Positions 34,498-40,637 of a stretch of DNA of 40,637 bases are shown here, in pieces (the first letter of the stretch is position 1; every line of letters begins with the position of its first letter). The notes beneath the pieces were generated by a model, which worked only from the letters and a program-made list of their open reading frames with translations, ran no database searches and was not told where the DNA came from. The stretch comes from CAIKZZ01 sp036742455 (GTDB taxonomy: Bacteria > Pseudomonadota > Gammaproteobacteria > Steroidobacterales > Steroidobacteraceae). The position numbers were made by a program, and so were the translations under genes. The stretch lies in NCBI GenBank assembly GCA_036742455.1, contig DAINQU010000026.1, positions 1 through 40,637 on the forward strand, given 5' to 3'.

Positions 34498-35673
34498 GTG
34501 ACCCACGAACTGTCCCCTGACGACGCCGCGTTTCGCGATGAGATTCGCGCGTTCGTCGCCGCGCATTTGCCGAGCGATATCGCCGAACGCCTCTTGAACG
34601 GCGGCGCCATTGCCGCCGACGACATCCGTCGCTGGCAGGCCATCTTGCATCAGCACGGACTGGGCGCCATCCATTGGCCGGCGGCCTTTGGCGGGCGCGA
34701 CGCGTCGCCCCTGCGTCAGTATCTGTTCGAACTCGAGTGCGCGATGGCCGGCGCACCGCCGCAACTGGCCTTCGGCGTGCGCATGCTGGCGCCGGTACTG
34801 ATGCGCTTCGGCACTCGGGCGCAACAGGCGCAGTTCCTGCCGGGCATCGTGGCCGGCACCGATTGGTGGTGCCAGGGGTACTCGGAGCCGGGTGCTGGCT
34901 CCGACCTCGCCTCGTTGCGCACCAGCGCCGTGCGCGACGGCGATCACTACGTCGTCAACGGCCAGAAATGCTGGAACACGCTCGGGCAACACGCCGACTG
35001 GATGTTCTGCCTCGTGCGCACCGACACCGAGTCGAAGCCGCAACGCGGCATCTCGATGCTGTTGATCGACATGAAGTCGCCGGGCATCACCGTGCGACCG
35101 ACGCAACTGCTGGACGGGACACGCGAGGTCAACGATATCTTCTTCGATAACGTGCGCGTCCCCGTGAGCCAACGCGTCGGCGAGGAAAACGACGGCTGGA
35201 CGATCGCCAAGTTCCTGCTCGTGCACGAGCGCACGAACATCGCCGGGGTGCCGTGGTCGAAACGTGACTATGCGCGACTCGTGCAGATCGCGCGCCACGC
35301 GACGCGTCGCGGCGCACCGCTGCTCGACGATCCGGATTTCCGCCACCGCCTCGCCCGCCTCGAGATCGATCTCGAGATCCTCGAGTACACGAACCTGCGG
35401 ATGCTGTCGGTCGCCAAACCCGACCCCACGACGCCTTCGCTGCTGAAGATCCGCGGCTCGGAAATCCGCCAAGCGATCAGTGCGCTGACGATGGAGGCTT
35501 TGGGCGCGGAGGCACTGCGCCTGCACGCGCCGCAACCGACGGATGCGCTGCCCGAGTCGACGTACACGACCGGCGTCACGGCCAGTTACCTGAACCTGCG
35601 CAAGCTGTCGATCTACGGCGGCTCGAACGAAATTCAACGCAACATCGTCTCGCAAATCGCCATCGGGCTTTGA
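34498..35673 (+). CDS. Acyl-CoA dehydrogenase, large subunit type
   Basis: FAD-dependent acyl-CoA dehydrogenase of 391 residues. It has GYSEPGAGSDLASLRTSA for FAD and substrate, GQKCWNTLGQHADWMF, and the C-terminal YGGSNEIQRNI. At the place where medium-chain enzymes have the catalytic Glu (YEG) this one has Gly. Glu244 in LLVHERTN is at the position used as base in isovaleryl-CoA- and steroid-type (FadE26-like) enzymes, so it is the likely base. I chose the GTG at 34498; an in-frame ATG lies at 34420. A second, shorter dehydrogenase follows after 10 bases, suggesting a heteromeric enzyme. Confidence 0.9.
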   Translation: MTHELSPDDAAFRDEIRAFVAAHLPSDIAERLLNGGAIAADDIRRWQAILHQHGLGAIHWPAAFGGRDASPLRQYLFELECAMAGAPPQLAFGVRMLAPVLMRFGTRAQQAQFLPGIVAGTDWWCQGYSEPGAGSDLASLRTSAVRDGDHYVVNGQKCWNTLGQHADWMFCLVRTDTESKPQRGISMLLIDMKSPGITVRPTQLLDGTREVNDIFFDNVRVPVSQRVGEENDGWTIAKFLLVHERTNIAGVPWSKRDYARLVQIARHATRRGAPLLDDPDFRHRLARLEIDLEILEYTNLRMLSVAKPDPTTPSLLKIRGSEIRQAISALTMEALGAEALRLHAPQPTDALPESTYTTGVTASYLNLRKLSIYGGSNEIQRNIVSQIAIGL

Positions 35674-35683
35674 GATCACCCCC

Positions 35684-36790
35684 ATGAATTTTGACATCAC
35701 GGACGAGCAGCGCCTGCTCATCGACGCCGTCAGCCGTTGCCTTGCGGAGGAAGCGTCGTTCACGGCGCGCCAAGCCGTCGTGCGAACGCACGGGTGGTCC
35801 CCGTCGGTCTGGAGCACCTTGTGTGACCTCGGCGTTCCCGTCGCGGTGTTTGCCGACACCGACGGCGGACTCGGCGGCGGTGCGATGGAGCTCGCCCTGA
35901 TCGCGCAGATCGGCGCCGCAGCGCTCGCGGTCGAGCCGATCACGAGCGTGCTCATCGCCCACAGCGTGCTCGCGCGCTCGGCACCGGCGCCGTTGCGGCA
36001 ACGCTGGCTGGAGCGCTTGCGTGATACGCCGGCCGTGCTCGTCCCCGCGTTCGCCAGCACCGAGGCGACGGTGCGGGCAGAAGTCGACGGCGCAGCGACG
36101 GTGTTGAACGGTCGCGCGGCGGTGGTTTACCACGCGCCCTGCGCCGATCACCTGCTCGTGGCCGCGGCCAGCGCCGGGGCAGCGCGTGCCGACAGCCTCT
36201 ATCTCGTCCCCGTGAACGCCGCCGGACTCGCGCTGCAGTCGTACACGACCGTCGACGCGCAACGCGCGGCCGATCTCGTCTTGGACGGCGTGCGTGTCGG
36301 CGCCGACGACACCGTGACCACGCACGATCCCGCGTCGGTCGATCTGGCGATTGACCTGGGGCTCTTGGCCGTGTCGGCCGAGGCGCTCGGCAGCGCGGAG
36401 CGCGCCGTTGCGTTGACGCTCGAGTATCTGAAGACCCGGCAGCAGTTCGGGGGCCCCATCGGCCGCTTCCAGGCCCTGCAACACCGCGCGGTGACCTGCC
36501 TTGCCCGCTTAGAAGACCTGCGCACGCTCGTGCTGCTCGGCGCGGCGCGCTTTGACGGGCCGACCGAGGCCCGCCGCACCACCCTCGCCGCGCTGAAAGT
36601 CGTGGCCGCCGAAACGGCCCGCCACATCGGCGAGGAAGCCGTGCAACTGCACGGCGGCATGGGCGTCACCGAAGAGATGGAGATCAGCCATCACTTCCGT
36701 CGCCTCATTGCCACGAGCATCCGCTACGGCGCGCGCGACGAGCACTTACGGGCGTACGCCGAGGCGCGCTTCGCGACGACTCAGGGCTAG
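35684..36790 (+). CDS. Acyl-CoA dehydrogenase, partner subunit type
   Basis: A second acyl-CoA dehydrogenase of 368 residues. It keeps the C-terminal FAD-dimer motifs LKTRQQFGGPIGRFQALQHR and EEAVQLHGGMGVTEEMEISH, but its middle domain is short and the N-terminal FAD loop (normally YTEPxAGSD) is not recognisable: the matching region reads VPAFASTEATVRAEVDG. This pattern is that of the small partner in alpha2beta2 acyl-CoA dehydrogenases, which each donate part of the FAD site. Its stop overlaps the stop of the opposite-strand PTPS gene in CTAG. Confidence 0.88.
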   Translation: MNFDITDEQRLLIDAVSRCLAEEASFTARQAVVRTHGWSPSVWSTLCDLGVPVAVFADTDGGLGGGAMELALIAQIGAAALAVEPITSVLIAHSVLARSAPAPLRQRWLERLRDTPAVLVPAFASTEATVRAEVDGAATVLNGRAAVVYHAPCADHLLVAAASAGAARADSLYLVPVNAAGLALQSYTTVDAQRAADLVLDGVRVGADDTVTTHDPASVDLAIDLGLLAVSAEALGSAERAVALTLEYLKTRQQFGGPIGRFQALQHRAVTCLARLEDLRTLVLLGAARFDGPTEARRTTLAALKVVAAETARHIGEEAVQLHGGMGVTEEMEISHHFRRLIATSIRYGARDEHLRAYAEARFATTQG

Positions 36791-37854
36791 ACGAGGAAGG
36801 TCTCGGTCGGACCGAAGGAGAGCACCACGCCGTTGCCGGCGGTCTCTTCGAGGTCAACGCGGCACAACGACGGCAGCACCGCGGCAGCGCGCGAGCGGAT
36901 CCAGTCGGCGATCGATTCGGTCGTTTGATCCGCGAGTCCCTCAAGGTCGCCGATCGCGCGGTGGTCGAGCAGATCGTAGATCGGGGCGAACAGTCGTTGC
37001 ACGTCGCCGAAATCCGTCGCCCATCCAAGCACCGCGTCGAGCGGCGCGGACAGGTGTAAGCGCAACCGATAGGTGTGACCGAGCACTCGCGCCGCCGCGA
37101 GACCCTCGGTGTCTGCGGGGCGCTGCACGGCCGCATCGAAGGTGAACGCGCGCCAGATGGCGTACCGCTCGCCGTCGAAGGTGGCGCCGCAGCGGCCCGT
37201 CTCGTACACGGTCACGCTGCACAGGGTGGGCAGTTCGCGACGCAGCTGCTGCCACAACCACGCCGACAGGCATTCGCTGGTCGGGTTGGAGAGCCCCTCG
37301 ATGTCGTTCAAACAGGTGTCGGTGAGCCAGGCACCGATCTCGCGCCAGGCGGCATCCAAAGCCCCGGCGCCGGTGCCACGGGCGCGCACGAGCACTTCAA
37401 ACGAATGGCCGTGCAAGCGACCGCACTTGTGCCCGGTGGGGACGTTCGGCAAGTAGTGGGCGGCTTCGAAGGTGTAGCGGCGCGCCGAGATCTGCCGCCC
37501 CTCCGCCTCCCACTCCATGCGCAGAAACGGCGTCGGCGCGACGACGATCCGCGACACGTCCATGCCCTCTAAGCGAGCGCCGAGATAGCGGGCGATGCCG
37601 AGGTCGGAGGGGTCCTCGAGCACGGTGTCGAGATCCGCGTAATCCAACGCCGCGACCGCCTGCTCGAGTTGCGCCGTGAGATAGCCCACGGGCTCGATCG
37701 GGTGCCGGGTGGCCGCCGCCGCGAGGTGTGCCGTCACGTCGACCACAAAGCCATGGCCGTGCCGGCGGGACAAGCGGCTGTCGCCGCTGGCGGGCAGGGA
37801 GCGGGCCGCCTCAAAGCGGGCGCGGGCGGTGATGAGGGAACGGGTCAACGGCAT
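36787..37854 (-). CDS. Triple-domain 6-pyruvoyl/6-carboxy-tetrahydropterin synthase-like fusion
   Basis: A 355-residue protein with three consecutive QueD/PTPS (T-fold) domains: about 1-118, 122-228 and 230-355. Zinc and cysteine sites: domain 2 keeps all (FEAAHYLP His133; GHKCGRLHGH with Cys144, His148, His150). Domain 1 has Arg18 in place of the first His and lacks the Cys but keeps HGH. Domain 3 has Val243, no Cys and LGH. The catalytic Asp-His pair (LDHxxLND in QueD) reads LTDTCLND in domain 2 and LDYADLDT in domain 1 but is intact in domain 3 (LLDHRAIGD, Asp297-His298). Known enzymes are single-domain, dimers of trimers. A start at 37854 gives a natural N-terminus, though its Shine-Dalgarno is too close; starts up to 37944 are possible. 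It lies 111 bases after the PhyH gene. Confidence 0.85.
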   Translation of the reverse strand: MPLTRSLITARARFEAARSLPASGDSRLSRRHGHGFVVDVTAHLAAAATRHPIEPVGYLTAQLEQAVAALDYADLDTVLEDPSDLGIARYLGARLEGMDVSRIVVAPTPFLRMEWEAEGRQISARRYTFEAAHYLPNVPTGHKCGRLHGHSFEVLVRARGTGAGALDAAWREIGAWLTDTCLNDIEGLSNPTSECLSAWLWQQLRRELPTLCSVTVYETGRCGATFDGERYAIWRAFTFDAAVQRPADTEGLAAARVLGHTYRLRLHLSAPLDAVLGWATDFGDVQRLFAPIYDLLDHRAIGDLEGLADQTTESIADWIRSRAAAVLPSLCRVDLEETAGNGVVLSFGPTETFLV

Positions 37855-37965
37855 CTCCAGGTCGGCGGCGCACAATACCGGAGTGCACGGCACGACGCAC
37901 GGGCCTGCGTGGGCGCGCGGGACCGGTGACTTCGGCCGGCCCACACGGGCGCGCGACGGGAGGGG

Positions 37966-38766
37966 TCAGCGAGGCCAGGTCTGCGGGAATTCCGGGGCCA
38001 CGAGCGGGTCGCCGTCCGCCAGCGTGAGGTGCGGGAACGGCGGTGAGGTACGCCCCGGGCGTTGCACGTAGCGGGCATCGTCGCCGACCCAACGCGCCGA
38101 AAAGACCCGCCGCGGAATGCTCGCCGTGTTCGCGGCCGCGCCGTGGATGGTGCGAAAATCGAAGGCGACGACGTCGCCGGGCTGCATGTCCCACGCGACG
38201 ATGCGGTAAGCGTCGGGGTCGGCGTCGATATCGGGCGGCGCGTCGAAGTCGCCACCCTCGGTGTAGAGCGACGTGCCGTCGAAACGGTCCGGCCGAAAGC
38301 CCTTCTCGCTCCAACGGTGCGAACCGGCCACGCACCGCAACGCCGTCGCCCGCGACACCGGATCGAGCGGCGTCCAAAAGCTGACCGACTGCTGACCGCG
38401 CACGCAGTAATACGGCTCGTCCTGATGCCACGGCGTGACGGTGCTGTTCCCCGGCCATTTGATCAACGTGTGGTCGTGAAAAAATCGCGCGGTGGTCGAC
38501 TGCATCAGCGTCGCCGCGATCTCCGCGGCCGGGGAGTCGTAGACGTAGGCCCGAAACTCGGCCACGTCCGGCCAACGGCAGAAGTCTTGGAAGAACGGTG
38601 CGGACCCGTCGCGCGGCTGATACGAGCGCTCGAGCGCGCTCGGCGTTGCGTGCACCGTCGCCATGCCGTGGCGCAAGGGCTCCACCCAGTCGGCGAAGAC
38701 GCCGCGCAGCACCACCGCGCCGTCCCGCTGAAACGCGTCTACATCGGTTGGGCTCACGCGACTCAT
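37966..38766 (-). CDS. PhyH-family Fe(II)/2-oxoglutarate dioxygenase
   Basis: Phytanoyl-CoA-dioxygenase-like protein of 266 residues. The iron triad is seen as His114 and Asp116 (TPWHQDEPYY) and His208 (DFRTIHGAAANTAS), with Arg219/Arg220 (IPRRVFSARW) for 2-oxoglutarate. The N-terminal DVDAFQRDGAVVLRGVF is typical of the family. It hydroxylates or halogenates small molecules in known cases; the substrate here is unknown. It begins 11 bases after the M20D amidohydrolase stop, so the two are co-transcribed. Confidence 0.88.
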   Translation of the reverse strand: MSRVSPTDVDAFQRDGAVVLRGVFADWVEPLRHGMATVHATPSALERSYQPRDGSAPFFQDFCRWPDVAEFRAYVYDSPAAEIAATLMQSTTARFFHDHTLIKWPGNSTVTPWHQDEPYYCVRGQQSVSFWTPLDPVSRATALRCVAGSHRWSEKGFRPDRFDGTSLYTEGGDFDAPPDIDADPDAYRIVAWDMQPGDVVAFDFRTIHGAAANTASIPRRVFSARWVGDDARYVQRPGRTSPPFPHLTLADGDPLVAPEFPQTWPR

Positions 38767-38777
38767 CGGGACACCCC

Positions 38778-40148
38778 TCAGTGGGATGACGCCGGCGCGG
38801 CATCGGTCGATCCGGAACGGGCCCCCGCCGACAGGTAGTCGACGGCCAAATGGGAGAGGGTCCGGACCCCCACCTCGAGCACACCCTCGTCGATTTTGAA
38901 GCGGGGCGAGTGATTGGGCGGGAAGTCCGCCGGGTTCGCGCCGGGCGTGCGCGCGCCCAAGATCACAAAGAGGCCGGGTATCTCCCGCTGAAAGGCCGAG
39001 AAGTCTTCACCCCCGGTGGTCGGCTGGGCTTCGACGAGGTGATCCTCACCGACCACCTGCCGCAGGGTCGGCAGCATTTTGCGCAGCAGTGCCGGATCGT
39101 TGTAGGTCACGTCGTAGTGCAAGAGCGGATCGATCTCGACCGTCGCCGTCGCGCCGGACGCCTGCGCAGTGGCTTCGGCGAGCGCGCTCAGCTTCGTGCG
39201 CGCCGCCGCGAGCATGCCCGGATCCAGCGCCCGAATGGTGCCGACGAGCGTGACCTCGTCGGGAATGATGTTCGACTTGATCCCGCCGTGGATCGACCCC
39301 ACCGTCACCACGATCGGCGCTTGCGTGACGTCCATCATGCGACTCGGGATCGTCTGAATGGCCGACACGATTTGTGCCGCCACGACGATCGGATCCACGC
39401 CACCCCACGGCATCGCGCCGTGCGTCTGACGGCCGTGCACCGTGATCTTGAAATCGTCCGAGCCCGCCATGAGGCCGCCGGAGCGATAGGCGATCGTACC
39501 GACGTCGGCGAAACTCATCACGTGCAGTCCAAAGATGGCCGACGGCGCGGGTGCGTCGCGCAGCACCCCTTCTTTCACCATCCGTCGCGCCCCGTAGTCT
39601 TCGCCTTCCGGTGCGCCCTCCTCGGCCGGCTGAAAGATGACTTTCACGGTACCGGGTAATTCGGCGCGTATGTTGGCCAACACCTCGGCCGTGCCGAGCA
39701 AGATAGCCATGTGCGCGTCATGACCGCAGGCGTGCATCACGCCGGTCGTTTGTCCAGCGTATTGCGTGGTCACGCGCGAGCGGAACGGCAGGTCGACCTC
39801 TTCGGTCACCGGCAGCGCATCGAGTTCCGAGCGCAGCGCCACGACCGGACCCGGCTTGCCGCCGTGCAGGACGCCGACCACACCGGTGACGGCGACCCCG
39901 GTCGTCACTTCGTAGCCGAGCGCGCGCAGGCGCTCGGCGACAAAGCGCGCGGTCTCGGTCTCGCGGTTTCCCAATTCAGGGTGGGCGTGGATCTGGCGGC
40001 GAGCGGCGATCACCGACGGGTTGACCGCCGATGCCCAGGCATCCACATCGTCTCCCAAGGACGCGGCGCGCACGGGTCCAACGGGCAGGCACAGCGCCAC
40101 ACCCAGCACACCCAGAGCCGCCCCCACCGCACGGATCGTCCGTCGCAT
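38778..40148 (-). CDS. Secreted M20D-family amidohydrolase
   Basis: Metal-dependent amidohydrolase of 456 residues (the family of hippurate, IAA-amino-acid and N-acetyl-diaminopimelate hydrolases). A signal peptide covers about 1-28 (GALGVLGVALCLPVGPVRA-A). Motifs: RRQIHAHPELGNRETET, HACGHDAHM (metal Cys and His), FQPAEEGAPEG (metal Glu), GLHVMS, and TTGGEDFSAF. RSELDALPV replaces the common RADMDALP, with the key Asp kept. The periplasmic site suggests hydrolysis of an N-acylated amino acid or peptide. It is first of the minus-strand M20D-PhyH pair. Confidence 0.92.
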   Translation of the reverse strand: MRRTIRAVGAALGVLGVALCLPVGPVRAASLGDDVDAWASAVNPSVIAARRQIHAHPELGNRETETARFVAERLRALGYEVTTGVAVTGVVGVLHGGKPGPVVALRSELDALPVTEEVDLPFRSRVTTQYAGQTTGVMHACGHDAHMAILLGTAEVLANIRAELPGTVKVIFQPAEEGAPEGEDYGARRMVKEGVLRDAPAPSAIFGLHVMSFADVGTIAYRSGGLMAGSDDFKITVHGRQTHGAMPWGGVDPIVVAAQIVSAIQTIPSRMMDVTQAPIVVTVGSIHGGIKSNIIPDEVTLVGTIRALDPGMLAAARTKLSALAEATAQASGATATVEIDPLLHYDVTYNDPALLRKMLPTLRQVVGEDHLVEAQPTTGGEDFSAFQREIPGLFVILGARTPGANPADFPPNHSPRFKIDEGVLEVGVRTLSHLAVDYLSAGARSGSTDAAPASSH

Positions 40149-40174
40149 ACATCCCCCTCACCCGTTAGGGGTAC

Positions 40175-40200
40175 CGAGTCCGGCCGAACGGCCGGACTCG
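40175..40200. terminator. Perfect 11-bp hairpin after the VOC gene
   Basis: CGAGTCCGGCC (40175-40185) pairs with GGCCGGACTCG (40190-40200) around GAAC. It lies 14 bases beyond the VOC stop on minus, between it and the M20D gene. There is no T-run. Confidence 0.6.
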
Positions 40201-40214
40201 ATCCCGTCCGTCGC

Positions 40215-40589
40215 TTACATCCGGTGCAACACGCAGAGCTTGTGGCCGTCCGGGTCGCGCAAATACGCCAGATACAACCGGCCCACGCTGCCCTCGCGCA
40301 CGCCCGGGGGATCCTCGCACGCGGTACCACCGGCCGCGAGGCCCGCCGCGTACCACGCGTCGCACTGTTCCGGGGAGCTAGCGGCAAAGCCCAACGTGGA
40401 GCCGTTGGCCGCGGTCGCCGGTTCGCCGTTGATCGGGCGGGTGACCGAGAGCACGCCGGTGGCCGTGCGATAGAAAATCCGGTGACCGTCGACGCGGGCC
40501 GGTGACACGCCGAGGGTGCCGAGCAGCGTGTCGTAGAAGGTCTTGGCGCGATCGAGATCGTTCGTGCCGATCATTACGTGAGAAAACAT
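40215..40589 (-). CDS. VOC-superfamily (glyoxalase-like) protein
   Basis: A 124-residue vicinal-oxygen-chelate protein of two beta-alpha-beta-beta-beta modules: MFSHVMIGTNDLDRAKTFYD, and a second half ending YLRDPDGHKLCVLHRM. Metal-site candidates are His4 and Glu/His in the second module (DPDGHKLC). Such single-domain proteins can be glyoxalases, dioxygenases, resistance proteins or of unknown role; nothing here decides. It is separated from the M20D gene by a hairpin. About 48 bases of upstream sequence remain to the window edge, with GGAGTACT just before the ATG. Confidence 0.9.
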   Translation of the reverse strand: MFSHVMIGTNDLDRAKTFYDTLLGTLGVSPARVDGHRIFYRTATGVLSVTRPINGEPATAANGSTLGFAASSPEQCDAWYAAGLAAGGTACEDPPGVREGSVGRLYLAYLRDPDGHKLCVLHRM

Positions 40590-40637
40590 GAGTACTCCGT
40601 GGGGACACTGAAGAAGTCCCGGCGCCGCACTGCGCGC

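Noticed and set aside
33544..36060. 838-codon open frame on minus opposite the peptidase and acyl-CoA dehydrogenases
   Set aside because: The frame is a GC-rich shadow: the translation is Arg/Gly/Val-rich without motifs, while the plus strand encodes clear enzymes throughout.

Overview
The window is GC-rich, densely coded DNA from a Gram-negative bacterium: it has two TonB-dependent receptors, an OprB-type porin and signal peptides. The methylcitrate cluster of AcnD/PrpF type with an XRE-type PrpR, the DUF349 protein, SelO and PhaB suggest a gammaproteobacterium of the Xanthomonadales/Nevskiales/Steroidobacterales kind. That placement is an inference from gene content, not a phylogeny. A 100-N run with identical 55-bp flanks shows that this is a draft scaffold.

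Layout. (1) 346-7280, all plus strand: an aldehyde dehydrogenase, a 53-residue single-pass membrane protein and an NCS1 permease whose reading frames overlap, then an AraC regulator, a secreted allene-oxide-cyclase-barrel-like protein and a TonB-dependent receptor. This looks like uptake and oxidation of one unknown small molecule. (2) 7487-12868: a coiled-coil DUF349 protein facing a minus-strand MFS-selO pair. (3) 12942-20413: the complete methylcitrate set prpB-prpC-acnD-prpF on minus (propionyl-CoA to pyruvate and succinate), with prpR divergent and a RamB/PrpR-like TTTGCAA site just before the prpR start. (4) 20416-24420: a PqqU/YncD-like receptor and an ABC exporter. (5) 24619-26575: an RcnR-type Ni/Co repressor, a G-tract operator, and a divergent small membrane protein plus porin. 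(6) 26660-31347: a TPR membrane protein, phaB behind a hairpin-rich leader, a cupin dioxygenase, a nitroreductase (with the assembly gap), a MazG-like pyrophosphohydrolase with an extended -10 promoter in an AT-rich island, and a YbaK-type deacylase. (7) 31692-36790: an atypical cytochrome P450, an M20 peptidase and two paired acyl-CoA dehydrogenases. (8) 36787-40589, minus: a protein made of three QueD/PTPS domains, a PhyH-family dioxygenase, an M20D amidohydrolase and a VOC protein.

The most unusual items are: the triple PTPS fusion, in which the zinc/cysteine half of the active site survives only in domain 2 and the Asp-His half only in domain 3; the RcnR-type regulator and operator controlling a porin rather than an efflux pump; a small membrane protein translationally coupled to an NCS1 transporter; a P450 lacking the usual I-helix acid; and a strong hairpin plus terminator-like element in the gap before the P450. 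No tRNA, rRNA, CRISPR array, insertion sequence or phage gene was recognised.
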